From CAWDMN01 sp963803155 (GTDB lineage Bacteria > Acidobacteriota > Terriglobia > Versatilivoradales > Versatilivoraceae), in the NCBI GenBank assembly GCA_963803155.1, contig CAWDMN010000033.1, forward strand, positions 124,001-188,000: DNA of 64,000 bases, given 5' to 3'. Position 1 is the first letter of the stretch, and every line of letters starts with the position of its first letter. The notes under the pieces were generated by a model. That model made no database searches, was not told the DNA's origin, and was given only the letters and a program-made list of their open reading frames with translations. Shown one piece after another: positions 45,376 to 54,412 of this stretch. The position numbers and the translations under genes are program-made.

Positions 45376-45634
45376 CCACCTAGAGGGAGATCCCCCGGCG
45401 AGGAATGGTTGGTTCCGCCTGAGGACCGCGAAAAGGCAGGACCTCCGGAGGCCGGAGTGAATTCGCCACGCCTTCATCCGCAGCTCCACGGATTTAGGCC
45501 GCGCCCGATTCGATTCCTTGCGAATATCGTTCCGGCCCTGAGCGATTGAGGGCCGGGGCATTTTTTTAAAAGATAATTCATCGATTTTTGTCGCTTGAGC
45601 AAGTTGGCCCATTCTCATTCAGCCAGATAGCGGG

Positions 45635-46444
45635 ATGCATATGATAGAAAATTTTCTGAATCGCATTATTGATCACAAAAAAGTTCAATTAGAGCAGTCA
45701 AAAAAAATTGCTCCACTAAGCGAAGAGACCGTCAAAAAAAACTCGCCCCCTTCCCGGAACAGCTCCCGCTCTTTTCTGCATGCCTTAGACCGTCCAGACC
45801 GATTGAATATCATTGCGGAAATCAAACGCGCTTCCCCCTCCAAAGGGACTCTTCGCGAACAGTTGGATCCGATCGAAATTGGCTTGGATTATGAATCCTA
45901 TGGCGCGGCGGCGATTTCGGTCCTGACTGAAGAGAACTTCTTCCTGGGAAGCTTGGAGGATTTGAGATATGTGAGCCAGCGTGTTTCCATCCCTACTCTG
46001 CGCAAGGATTTCCTTTTTGATCCCTACCAGATATATGAAGCCGCCCTGCAGGGAGCTAGCGCTTTGCTCCTGATTGCCGCCATTCTCAGCGAAGACGAGC
46101 TGCGCAATTTATTGGAACTCACCCACCGTCTCGATATGCATGCACTGGTGGAAGTGCATGATATTCCCGAATTGGAAAATGCGGTCGCGGCGGGCGCCAA
46201 AATCATCGGGGTCAATAATCGCAATTTGCGGACGTTCCAGGTTGACCTTCAAACTTCTTTTCAGCTGGCTTCCGTGGCGCCGGATTCTGTCTTGCTGGTC
46301 AGTGAAAGCGGCATCACCGCGCCCGATGATATCCGGCTGTTGCGGGATGCCGGCTTTGATGCTTTTTTGATCGGCGAGCTCTTTATGCGCTCTCCCCACC
46401 CGGGGAAGGCCTTGCGGGAATTGATTATTCGCAGTTTGAACTAA
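45635..46444 (+). CDS. trpC: Indole-3-glycerol phosphate synthase
   Basis: 269 residues. TIM barrel with catalytic Lys in AEIKRASPSKG and TLRKDFLFDPYQIYEA, the Asn pair in GVNNRNLRTF and SESGITAPDD near the end. It closes the indole ring from CdRP. Not fused to TrpF, which starts 13 bp downstream. Confidence 0.97.
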   Translation: MHMIENFLNRIIDHKKVQLEQSKKIAPLSEETVKKNSPPSRNSSRSFLHALDRPDRLNIIAEIKRASPSKGTLREQLDPIEIGLDYESYGAAAISVLTEENFFLGSLEDLRYVSQRVSIPTLRKDFLFDPYQIYEAALQGASALLLIAAILSEDELRNLLELTHRLDMHALVEVHDIPELENAVAAGAKIIGVNNRNLRTFQVDLQTSFQLASVAPDSVLLVSESGITAPDDIRLLRDAGFDAFLIGELFMRSPHPGKALRELIIRSLN

Positions 46445-46456
46445 GGGTTGTGCGGC

Positions 46457-47119
46457 ATGGTGAAACTGAAAATTTGCGGGATTACCAATCTGAACGATGC
46501 CCTGCTTGCCAGTGAATTGGGCGCCGACGCGGTGGGTTTCAATTTTTGCCGGAAGAGCCCCCGCTATATTGACCCCTCGCAAGCGAAGGCTATCATTGAA
46601 AAGTTGCCCCCGTTGATTCAAGCCGTGGGAATTTTCGTCGATGAATTCAGTCCTGAGCGGGTGGTGAAAATATCACAGGGCGTGGGAATTAATACCGTGC
46701 AATTGCATGGCGATGAATCTCCTTCTTATTTGAGGAAGATGAGCGAACTGAGGGTGATCAAGGCCTTTCGCGTTTCCGATGGTTTTTCCATTGATTTGCT
46801 CGATGAATATCCCGTCAGCACATTTTTGCTCGACGCTTACGTGCCCGACCGACCGGGCGGGACTGGCCGGACTTTTAATTGGGATATTGCCATCGCAGCC
46901 AAAAGGAAAGGGAGAATTATCCTGGCGGGAGGGTTGACGCCGGCCAATATCCATGAGGCCATTTTGACCGTGCAACCATTTGCGGTGGATATTTGCAGCG
47001 GAATCGAAAAATCTCCGGGGCGGAAGGATCCACACAAAATGGAAATGCTCCTTAAAGCAATCAATAAATCGCGGGTGGAATTGATGCATCAGTCCATCCG
47101 CCAAGGAAAGGAAGAATGA
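46457..47119 (+). CDS. trpF: Phosphoribosylanthranilate isomerase
   Basis: 220 residues from the ATG at 46457, nine bases after AAGGG; a TTG upstream in frame is unlikely. Catalytic Cys in KLKICGITNLNDA, general acid Asp in LLDAYVPDRPGGTG, and phosphate loops in ILAGGLTPANI and DICSGIEKSPG. It overlaps trpB by ATGA, implying translational coupling. Confidence 0.96.
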   Translation: MVKLKICGITNLNDALLASELGADAVGFNFCRKSPRYIDPSQAKAIIEKLPPLIQAVGIFVDEFSPERVVKISQGVGINTVQLHGDESPSYLRKMSELRVIKAFRVSDGFSIDLLDEYPVSTFLLDAYVPDRPGGTGRTFNWDIAIAAKRKGRIILAGGLTPANIHEAILTVQPFAVDICSGIEKSPGRKDPHKMEMLLKAINKSRVELMHQSIRQGKEE

Positions 47120-48312
47120 CATTTACTCCGCATGCCTGGCCCGATTCCAGCGGGCATTACGGCCCTTATGGGGGGAAGTACGTTCCTGAAACACTCATGC
47201 ATCCCCTGGAAGAGCTTGAATGCGCCTACCTCGCGGCGCGCGAAGATCCGGAATTCCAACGGGAGCTGGAATTTCTCTGGCACGAATACTCCGGACGCCC
47301 GACCCCGTTATTCCCAGCGGAACGGCTGACCCGGCATTGGGGAGGCGCGCGCATTTATCTGAAGCGGGAAGACCTGAACCATACCGGCGCGCACAAGATC
47401 AACAACTGCATCGGACAGGCCTTGCTCGCGCGGCGGATGGGGAAAAAGCGGATCATCGCGGAAACCGGAGCGGGTCAACACGGGGTCGCCACGGCCACGG
47501 TCTGCGCCCTTCTCGGGCTCGATTGCGTAGTGTATATGGGTGAGGAAGACATGCGGCGGCAGGCGCTCAATGTCTACCGGATGGAGTTGTTGGGGGCAAA
47601 AGTATGCGCGGTCTCCAGCGGCAGCAAAACATTAAAGGATGCCATCAATGAGGCCATCCGGGATTGGGTGACCAACGTGGAAAGCACTTATTACCTGCTC
47701 GGATCCGTGCTCAGTTCACATCCGTACCCTATGATGGTTCGAGATTTTCAGACGATCATCGGACGGGAAACCCGGCGACAGATCCTGCAAAAAGAGGGCC
47801 GCCTGCCGGACACCCTGATTGCCTGCGTGGGAGGGGGAAGCAACTCAATCGGTCTCTTTCACCCTTTTCTTGATGATCCGGGAGTGAGGATGGTGGGTGT
47901 GGAGGCGGGAGGGCGTGGGACTGCGCTGGGCGATCATGCCGCGCGCTTTCAGGGCGGAAAACCCGGGATTTTGCAGGGGACTTATTCTTATGTGCTCCAG
48001 AATGATGATGGCCAGATCAGCCTGACTCATTCCGTTTCCGCCGGATTAGACTATGCATCCGTGGGGCCGGAGCACGCCTACCTGCATGATTGCGGTCGGA
48101 TCCAATACACCTCAGTCAACGACGAACAGGCTTTGGCCGCTTTTCACCTGTTGAGCCGGCTCGAAGGAATCATTCCCGCTCTGGAAAGCGCTCATGCCGT
48201 GGCCGAATCCGCCCGGCTGGCGCCTGCTTTGCCGCCAGACCACCTCATCGTCATTAACCTCTCTGGACGGGGGGATAAAGATGTACAGACGGTCTCCGCA
48301 TTGAGCAAATAG
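47116..48312 (+). CDS. trpB: Tryptophan synthase beta chain
   Basis: 398 residues, TrpB1 type. PLP Lys94 in NHTGAHKINN, the GAGQHGVATAT loop and the phosphate-binding GGGSNSIG. It condenses indole with serine. trpA follows only after a 399-bp gap into which a MITE-like element is inserted, although the two proteins form one complex. Confidence 0.98.
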   Translation: MTFTPHAWPDSSGHYGPYGGKYVPETLMHPLEELECAYLAAREDPEFQRELEFLWHEYSGRPTPLFPAERLTRHWGGARIYLKREDLNHTGAHKINNCIGQALLARRMGKKRIIAETGAGQHGVATATVCALLGLDCVVYMGEEDMRRQALNVYRMELLGAKVCAVSSGSKTLKDAINEAIRDWVTNVESTYYLLGSVLSSHPYPMMVRDFQTIIGRETRRQILQKEGRLPDTLIACVGGGSNSIGLFHPFLDDPGVRMVGVEAGGRGTALGDHAARFQGGKPGILQGTYSYVLQNDDGQISLTHSVSAGLDYASVGPEHAYLHDCGRIQYTSVNDEQALAAFHLLSRLEGIIPALESAHAVAESARLAPALPPDHLIVINLSGRGDKDVQTVSALSK

Positions 48313-48627
48313 AACAAAGGCTGAGAAGCGCAATTTGCATCCATGCCGCTTTTGGAGCGAACTTTGAATCGAAGTTTGGAATAGCCGAGTTGACTTGTGC
48401 CCAATGTTAAGCCAAAGACTTGTAGTGAAATTGTGGTGCTGTTCAGATTCCGGCTTGACTGGCAGCCACGGTGAGTGCGTTTCAAACGGAAGCCGTGGTC
48501 TTTTGGCAAGGTGGCTTGGCTCCATACTTCGTAAAATGCACTCAGCGTGGATGCCGCACGGGGGTGCTGAGTAGTTGCGAATTTGTTTTCATTTTCCGAC
48601 TCTACGACTATGCATCAAATTATTTTT

Positions 48628-48680
48628 GTAATCGTTCAGGGGGAGAACTGAAACCTTTGGATTCTCCCCTGAACGATTAC
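48628..48680 (+). mobile_element. Minimal MITE-like inverted repeat upstream of trpA
   Basis: 53 bp: GTAATCGTTCAGGGGGAGAA (48628-48647), a 14-nt loop, and the inverse arm (48662-48680). The flanking 8-mers TTATTTTT (48620-48627) and TCATTTTT (48681-48688) differ at one base, as expected for a target-site duplication. GTAA ends and 8-bp duplications are features of the IS66 family. With the T-rich duplication on its right, the stem also looks like an intrinsic terminator 21 bp before trpA. The remaining part of the 48313-48711 gap shows nothing recognisable. Confidence 0.7.
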
Positions 48681-48711
48681 TCATTTTTTTTGACAAAGAA
48701 TCGATGACTCC

Positions 48712-49503
48712 ATGACTCGAATTCAAGAAAAGTTTGAACAACTGAAGAAGGAGAAGCGGAAAGCGTTCATCCCGTATATCACCCTGGGTGACCCCGACTT
48801 GAAAACCACGGGGGAATTGGTTTTGGCGCTGGAACAAGGAGGCGCTGACATCATCGAACTCGGAGTTCCATTTTCCGATCCGCTGGCGGATGGACCGGTC
48901 ATTCAGAGGGCCGCGGAACGCTCTCTGGCCGGCGGTTTCACGCTACGCCGGGCCCTGCCCATCATCCAATCGTGGCGGGCCAAAACTCAGGCGCCCTTCC
49001 TGCTGTTTAGTTATTTCAATCCTTTGCATGCCTATGGATTCGAGCGGTTGGTCCAGGATGCCCGGGAAAGCGGCGTGGATGGATTTTTGATTACGGACCT
49101 TTCGGTGGAAGAGGCGGAAGAACCGTCGCGCCTTCTACGAAAAGCGGAACGGGACCTCATCTTTCTGGCGGCCCCTACCAGCACCGAGGAGCGCATTCAA
49201 AAAATCGCACGATATTCTTCGGGCTTTATTTACGCTGTTTCGCGCACCGGTGTCACCGGTGAACAGACGGCACTCTCTGCCTCGGTGACTCCGCTGCTCA
49301 ACCGGATTCGCGCGCGCACGACCTTGCCTGTGGCTGTGGGGTTTGGCATCTCCAATCCGGATCAAGTGCGCCAGGTTCAAGATCTGGCCGATGGGGTTGT
49401 CGTGGGAAGCGCTCTGGTCCGTTTCATTGAGGAGCACCAGGCCTGCAAGGACTTGCCCGCCAGGGTGGAGGGGTACGTTCGCTGGCTGCTTGGGAAGAGT
49501 TAG
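48712..49503 (+). CDS. trpA: Tryptophan synthase alpha chain
   Basis: 263 residues. Catalytic Glu in DIIELGVPFSDPLADGPVIQ and Asp in YITLGDPDL; phosphate-binding glycines near AVGFGISNPDQV. It cleaves indole-glycerol phosphate and passes indole to TrpB. No clear ribosome site precedes the ATG at 48712, and the MITE-like hairpin is only 31 bp away, so expression may be altered relative to trpB. Confidence 0.97.
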   Translation: MTRIQEKFEQLKKEKRKAFIPYITLGDPDLKTTGELVLALEQGGADIIELGVPFSDPLADGPVIQRAAERSLAGGFTLRRALPIIQSWRAKTQAPFLLFSYFNPLHAYGFERLVQDARESGVDGFLITDLSVEEAEEPSRLLRKAERDLIFLAAPTSTEERIQKIARYSSGFIYAVSRTGVTGEQTALSASVTPLLNRIRARTTLPVAVGFGISNPDQVRQVQDLADGVVVGSALVRFIEEHQACKDLPARVEGYVRWLLGKS

Positions 49504-49542
49504 CGGATCTTCGGGCCGGCCCATGGGGGTCAGCATCCGCGG

Positions 49543-49586
49543 CAATACAAAAGTTGACTCAAATTCATCAACCTTTGTGGCGCAAG
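49543..49586 (+). repeat. 44-bp element upstream of chorismate mutase (copy B)
   Basis: Partner of 43586-43629 (37 of 44 identical). It ends 16 bp before the chorismate mutase ATG, so it overlaps the leader or promoter. TTGACT resembles a -35 box, but no good -10 follows at 16-18 bp. Confidence 0.6.
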
Positions 49587-49601
49587 GGAGCTTGGGGGAA
49601 T

Positions 49602-49916
49602 ATGGATATTTCAGACTGGCGAAAAAGAATTGATGCCATTGATGCTGAACTGGTGAGCCTTTTTTCTGAACGTTCCCAGTGCGCCATTGAGATAGGCAAA
49701 ATCAAACGGGCACTGAATCTCCCGGTTTACGATCCCGGCCGGGAAAAGGAAATCATCACGCGAATTGTGGCCTCGAATCCCGGGCCCTTGGATGCCGATG
49801 CTCTGAAACGGCTTTTTGAACGCATCCTCGATGAGTCCCGCCGGATCGAACGTCTGACCTCAGGCGACCATTCCAGTCCTCTGACGGGCCAGGGGGAAAA
49901 GGGGATTTCCATATGA
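49602..49916 (+). CDS. Chorismate mutase, AroQ class
   Basis: 104 residues from the ATG at 49602 behind GGGGGAA. All-helical AroQ fold: WRKRIDAIDAELVSLFSER opens, the catalytic Lys is in IGKIKRALNLPVYDPGRE, and the C-terminal helix has RLFERILDESRRIE. It turns chorismate into prephenate, the branch toward phenylalanine and tyrosine that competes with TrpE. It overlaps the DAHP synthase gene by ATGA, so first step and branch point are coexpressed and the two proteins may interact. Confidence 0.94.
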   Translation: MDISDWRKRIDAIDAELVSLFSERSQCAIEIGKIKRALNLPVYDPGREKEIITRIVASNPGPLDADALKRLFERILDESRRIERLTSGDHSSPLTGQGEKGISI

Positions 49917-50935
49917 TCGTAGTAATGCAGGAAAGGGCGACGGAGCTGCAAATTCAGAATGTCGTGGAAAAGCTGGTGGAATTGGGCTTTGACATCCACC
50001 GTTCGACGGGAGTCACGCGGAGCGTTTTGGGGGTTGTGGGAGGCAGAATCATCGACATCCGGGACATAGAATTGATGGAAGGAGTCGACAATGTCATCCG
50101 CGTCACGACAGCGTACAAGCTGGCCAGCCGACAATTCAATCCGGAGGGAACGAGGATCATTTTGGAGAATGTGCGGCGCCGATTGGAAATTGGAGGAGTA
50201 CAACTGACTCTCATCGCCGGCCCTTGCAGCGTGGAGAGCCGGGAGCAGATGGAGGCCGTGGCCGAATCCGTGGCCGCAAACCAGGCTTCGATCCTGCGAG
50301 GCAGTGCCTTTCGCCCCGCTTCATCACCGTACAGTTTCCCGGGACTAGGCAAGGAAGGACTCCGCATTTTGCGTGAAGCCGCCGATGCCCAAGGCCTTTT
50401 TGTCGTCAGCGAACTTACCGATCGGGAACAGATTCCCCTTTTCCTGGAATATGTGGACATCATCCAGGTTGGGGCGCGCAATATGCAGAATTTTATTTTG
50501 CTCAGGGAACTGGGAAAAGTCAACAAACCGGTTCTTCTCAAGCGTGGCATCTCGGCCACCATCGAGGAATGGCTGCTATCCGCTGAACACATCATGGCGG
50601 GCGGGAACCGGCAGGTGATTCTGTGCGAGCGGGGGATCCGGACATTTGAAACCTACACCAGCACGACCCTGGACATTTCCGCAATCCCGGTAGTCAAGAA
50701 GCTTTCTCATCTTCCGATTTTAGTCGACCCTTCACATGGCACGGGCCGTCGTGATAAAGTTGCTCCCATGGCTCGGGCCGCCATAGCCGCTGGCGCCGAT
50801 GGTTTGATGGTAGAAGTCCATCACCAGCCGGATCGGGCTTTGAATGATGGAGCCCAATCGCTCTACCCCCAGCAGTTCGCTCAACTGATTCGAGAAATAT
50901 CCAGCATCGCCTCTGTCCTGGGACGCCGGGTTTAG
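49913..50935 (+). CDS. aroF: DAHP synthase (type I beta, ferredoxin-like regulatory domain), atypical KPRT motif
   Basis: 340 residues. An N-terminal ferredoxin-like domain (about 1-75, MIVVMQERATELQIQNVVEK) of the kind that binds feedback inhibitors precedes the barrel: IAGPCSVESREQ, VLLKRGISATIEEW, VDPSHGTGRRDKV, VEVHHQPDRAL. It joins PEP and erythrose-4-phosphate at the start of the shikimate pathway. Oddity: the near-invariant KPRTSPYSFQG is RPASSPYSFPG (Arg134, Ala136, Ser137), and the usual TRNTLD is TSTTLD (Ser250, Thr251). These loops bind the substrates, so activity or specificity may differ. Context still supports DAHP synthase. Confidence 0.88.
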   Translation: MIVVMQERATELQIQNVVEKLVELGFDIHRSTGVTRSVLGVVGGRIIDIRDIELMEGVDNVIRVTTAYKLASRQFNPEGTRIILENVRRRLEIGGVQLTLIAGPCSVESREQMEAVAESVAANQASILRGSAFRPASSPYSFPGLGKEGLRILREAADAQGLFVVSELTDREQIPLFLEYVDIIQVGARNMQNFILLRELGKVNKPVLLKRGISATIEEWLLSAEHIMAGGNRQVILCERGIRTFETYTSTTLDISAIPVVKKLSHLPILVDPSHGTGRRDKVAPMARAAIAAGADGLMVEVHHQPDRALNDGAQSLYPQQFAQLIREISSIASVLGRRV

Positions 50936-50983
50936 CCGGGAAGACATATAGCAATAGGCGGGAATTCATTCCACTGAATGGAA

Positions 50984-51187
50984 GTAACCGTTCAGGGGAG
51001 GATTGAACCCGAAGGGTTCACAGCCATTATCCGGGGGTAAGGCCGATAGGCCGCCACCCCCGGATATAGGCAATAATAGAAACGACCCTGGTAGGGGTCG
51101 CAGCTTGCAAAGGGGCTGCGACCCTTTCAAAGTCGGATTGGTTCGCTCATCGCCGTGAACCCTTCGGGTCCCCCCCTGAATGGTTAC
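50984..51187 (+). mobile_element. 204-bp structured MITE-like element, IS66-type ends
   Basis: Left end (50984-51021) begins GTAACCGTTCAGGGGAGG and right end (51155-51187) is its inverse, GTAACCATTCAGGGGGGG when read inward; both continue into the hairpin GAACCC-GAA-GGGTTC. Flanking 8-mers GAATGGAA (50976-50983) and GAATGGCG (51188-51195) share six bases. Inside are stems CCGGGGGT / ACCCCCGG (51031-51063) and GGGTCGCAGC / GCTGCGACCC (51095-51124). No coding sequence. It fills the 350-bp gap between aroF and atoD. Confidence 0.75.
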
Positions 51188-51285
51188 GAATGGCGCTTAT
51201 TCAAAGATCCCGAGGGAGAATTGTGCTGGCCGCGGCTCCTTCGATCAAAACATTCACTGGGGATGGACTGTCCGGGAGATGCCCA

Positions 51286-51969
51286 ATGATCCAGTTTATA
51301 ACAAACGCCGCGGAAGCAATTCATGACATTCCGGACGGCGCCACCCTTATGGTCGGTGGTTTTGGACTCTGTGGAATTCCGGAGAACCTGCTTGCCGCAT
51401 TGGCTCAGTTTGGCACCAAAAACCTGACGCTCATCAGCAGCCATGCCGGGACTGAGAACCAAGGCATTGGCCTGCTCTTGGGAAATAAGCAGGTGCGAAA
51501 GCTCATCACCACTCATATCGGCGACAACCACTTATGCGAGAAGTTGGTCTTGGAGCGGGCTTTGGAAATCGAATTAAGCCCCCAGGGGACCTTCGCAGAG
51601 CGGATTCGAGCCGGTGGCGCCGGATTGGGAGGATTTTACACTCCCACCGGGGTGGGGACGATTATCGCCGAGGGCAAAGAAACCCGGTCCTGGAATGACC
51701 GTCTTTATGTGCTGGAAACCCCATTGCAGGCGGATTTTGCCCTGATTAAAGCCTGGAAGGGGGATCTCGCCGGAAATCTGATTTACCAACGGACGGCGCG
51801 GAACTTCAATCCGGTAATGGCCGCCGCGGCCAGGGTGACCATTGCCGAAGTTGAAGAAATGGTGACGGTGGGAGAAATGGATCCCAACTTCATCCATACT
51901 CCGGGGGTTTATATCCAAAAAATTTTGCATTGTTCATCCCAAGCTGACCGTGCGGAGTTGACATCATGA
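51286..51969 (+). CDS. atoD: 3-oxoacid CoA-transferase subunit A
   Basis: 227 residues from the ATG at 51286, seven bases after GGGAG; an ATG at 51190 lies partly in the MITE flank and is not favoured. Family I CoA-transferase alpha chain with LMVGGFGLCGIPENLL, LISSHAGTE, GGAGLGGFYTPTGVGT. It moves CoA between succinate or acetate and acetoacetate-like acids. It overlaps atoA by 4 bp. Confidence 0.93.
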   Translation: MIQFITNAAEAIHDIPDGATLMVGGFGLCGIPENLLAALAQFGTKNLTLISSHAGTENQGIGLLLGNKQVRKLITTHIGDNHLCEKLVLERALEIELSPQGTFAERIRAGGAGLGGFYTPTGVGTIIAEGKETRSWNDRLYVLETPLQADFALIKAWKGDLAGNLIYQRTARNFNPVMAAAARVTIAEVEEMVTVGEMDPNFIHTPGVYIQKILHCSSQADRAELTS

Positions 51970-52622
51970 ATTTCAGCGAAGAGATCCGTCATCAGATTGC
52001 CCGCCGGGCTGCCCGCGAAATTTTCCCCGGTGCCTATGTCAATCTGGGGATCGGAATCCCCGCGCTGATCACTCGTTACCTGGATCCGGACATGCCCGTC
52101 ACGCTTATGTCTGAGACGGGTCTGTTGGGAATGGGTTCCCAGCCCCCACAGCCGGATCCTGACCTGATCAATGCCGCCAAGGAATGTGTTTCGATCCTTC
52201 CTGGGGGAGCCTTTTTTTCGAGCGATGAATCTTTCAGCATGATTCGGGGAGGTCATATTGATCTTTCCATCTTGGGGGCATTTGAGGTCGATGAACAGGG
52301 GAACTTGGCTAATTGGATGATCCCGGGGAAAATGGTTCCGGGAATGGGCGGCGCCATGGACCTGGCAGTCGGGGCCAAGCGGATCGTGGTGGCCATGAAA
52401 CATACCGCATCGGACCATACTCCCAAAATTCTGAGGCGGTGCACCTTGCCTTTGACCGCGGTCGGGGTGGTGAACCGGATTATCACCGAAATGGCGGTGT
52501 TAGATATCACTCCGGGAGGATTGCTGTTGAAAGAAGTGGCTTCCCAAGTGAAAATCGAGGATGTGGCCCGCCTCACCGGAGCGGAGATCCGCGTGGATAA
52601 AGACTTGCAGATGATGAACTAA
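51966..52622 (+). CDS. atoA: 3-oxoacid CoA-transferase subunit B
   Basis: 218 residues. The catalytic Glu50 that forms the enzyme-CoA thioester is in LMSETGLLGMG; VNLGIGIPALITRYL and GGHIDLSILGAFEVD are further signatures. With AtoD it makes a complete enzyme. The exact acid pair is not readable from sequence, and no thiolase or dehydrogenase neighbour narrows it. Confidence 0.94.
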   Translation: MNFSEEIRHQIARRAAREIFPGAYVNLGIGIPALITRYLDPDMPVTLMSETGLLGMGSQPPQPDPDLINAAKECVSILPGGAFFSSDESFSMIRGGHIDLSILGAFEVDEQGNLANWMIPGKMVPGMGGAMDLAVGAKRIVVAMKHTASDHTPKILRRCTLPLTAVGVVNRIITEMAVLDITPGGLLLKEVASQVKIEDVARLTGAEIRVDKDLQMMN

Positions 52623-53086
52623 AAGCTGGGATAAAAGCTCAGCGCCTCAAAACTGAAGGAGGCACTCTCTCCTCCTTGAATGAGCTGCGTTTTACCCACA
52701 GAATATTGACACTCTGAAATTTGATATGCCATTATTTTTTTCATCCTGAAGCATTACAAATATCTCCGAACTGATTCAAAGCCCAATGTAATCTGGATCA
52801 CCCCTATAGTTGTGGGTTGTAGGAATCGCGGGTGCAACAGCCTTCTGGGCTTCTCCGGGGACATCCATGCGGTGTCGAAAAAATGCGGGCAAGACTCGCT
52901 TGATTGAGGAGGAGCGGCTACAAGGGAGAAATAGAAAAGGGAATCAGGTTGGCAAAAAATTCAGGGTTTAATTTCAAATTCAAAAATGTATGAAAAGGCG
53001 GATCTGCCTGGCCGAGTGTATACTTTGCAGGATCGGTACCCATCAGGTATCTCGGAGCACTCATCACCTGTCGGAACGCAGATCCG
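52623..53086. other. 464-bp intergenic region with hairpin after atoA
   Basis: AAGGAGG (52656-52662) pairs with CCTCCTT (52671-52677) 34 bp after atoA; no T-run, so a weak terminator at best. No gene supported between the convergent atoA and radical SAM genes. Confidence 0.4.
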
Positions 53087-54412
53087 TTATCGGGCAAAAT
53101 CCGGAAGCGGAACACCGCGCAATAAGGTGGAAATCAAAAAACGCCAGACGTAGCGCGGCCGGAGATGGTAGGACACATAGGCCTTCTCGCGTAAGCGGTG
53201 CAGCTCCGCGGAGCTGATGCTGGGGTGTTTATAGACGTTGGTCCATCCGTTAAATTTTTCCCAATCGGTCTCGAAAATGCGGTGTTTGATGGAATCGTAA
53301 AAACGAGTGCCGGGATAGGGAGTGGTGACTGTAAATTGGATGGCAAAAGTATTTAATTTTTTTGCGTAGCCAATGGTTTGGTGAATCCCTTCCTCCGTGT
53401 CATTCGACAGACCCAAAATGTAATTGCCGATCACTCGGATCCCCAAGTGATGGCAGGCCGCCACCACTTTCTCCTGTTGAGCCTTCCCCGGCGCCTTGCG
53501 CAAATTATCCCGCAAAATTTTCTCATTGGCGGATTCAATCCCGATTTCCACGGAACGCAGACCCGCGCGGTAAAGAACTTTGAGCAGTTCGTCATCCAAT
53601 TTATCGGTCCGGGCTTCAATGCCAAACCGGATATCTAATCCCCGGCGTAGAATCAGATCAGCGATTTCAAGGGCGCGCTTCCGGTCGAAAGTAAACACTG
53701 GATCGCGAAAAGTGATCCCCTTAATCCCATATTTTCGGATCAGATATTCAATTTCCTCGACTACATTTTCCGGAGAGCGGAAACGATATTTAGCGTTGAC
53801 CAGGTAGGGGCAATATCCGCAAGTGTAAGGGCATCCCCGGCTGGCCAGCATGGGCAGCGTGATCCCCTTGGAGGTGACAATTGAATATTTGTATTTTTGG
53901 ACGGGAAATTGATCCCAGTTTGGGAACGGCAATGAATCCAAATCCATGACAAAACCCGCGTCGGCCACTCCGTGGGGGATTTCCCCCATGGCCAGCCTGG
54001 GGGCGATGTTTTCGATTTCGCTTTTTAAAACAAAATCCGCGGTCTCCTCGTAAAATTCGGGCACTGTTGCCGCGAATGTCCCGAAATATCCGACTCGCGC
54101 GCCATATTTTTTCTTGATTTCCGCGCCTAGTTCCTTTTCGTAATTACAATCCACGATAGAGGAGGAAATTAGATATAGGTCGGCGGGTTCCAGTTCATTG
54201 TGCTTGATGACAACTTGAGCACCCGCTTTTTCGAGCAGAGAGTGCAGATAGGCGACACTGACGTTGGGAATGCTGGCAATTCGGCGCTTGGCAATCTCGA
54301 GGAGGCGGGCAAAAAAGGAATCACCGATCGTGAAAACGGTGCCGTACCCTCCTGCCACATCTTTGATCGTACAATTTTTATGCCGGGAGGCCGTGAGGAC
54401 TACAATCTTCAT
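53087..54412 (-). CDS. Radical SAM protein with N-terminal B12-binding-like domain
   Basis: 441 residues. The first 140 have a Rossmann-like cobalamin-binding plan (LLEKAGAQVVIKHNELEPADLY in two pieces, VGYFGTFAATVPEFY), although the DxHxxG motif that ligates cobalt is not evident. The radical SAM cluster motif is CPYTCGYC, followed by ITFRDPVFTFD, SVEIGIESANEKIL and VIGNYILGLSNDTEEG. This is the BchE/MiaB-like B12-radical SAM superfamily, whose members do methylations, cyclisations or hopanoid and lipid modification. It stands alone; the substrate is unknown. Confidence 0.87.
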   Translation of the reverse strand: MKIVVLTASRHKNCTIKDVAGGYGTVFTIGDSFFARLLEIAKRRIASIPNVSVAYLHSLLEKAGAQVVIKHNELEPADLYLISSSIVDCNYEKELGAEIKKKYGARVGYFGTFAATVPEFYEETADFVLKSEIENIAPRLAMGEIPHGVADAGFVMDLDSLPFPNWDQFPVQKYKYSIVTSKGITLPMLASRGCPYTCGYCPYLVNAKYRFRSPENVVEEIEYLIRKYGIKGITFRDPVFTFDRKRALEIADLILRRGLDIRFGIEARTDKLDDELLKVLYRAGLRSVEIGIESANEKILRDNLRKAPGKAQQEKVVAACHHLGIRVIGNYILGLSNDTEEGIHQTIGYAKKLNTFAIQFTVTTPYPGTRFYDSIKHRIFETDWEKFNGWTNVYKHPSISSAELHRLREKAYVSYHLRPRYVWRFLISTLLRGVPLPDFAR

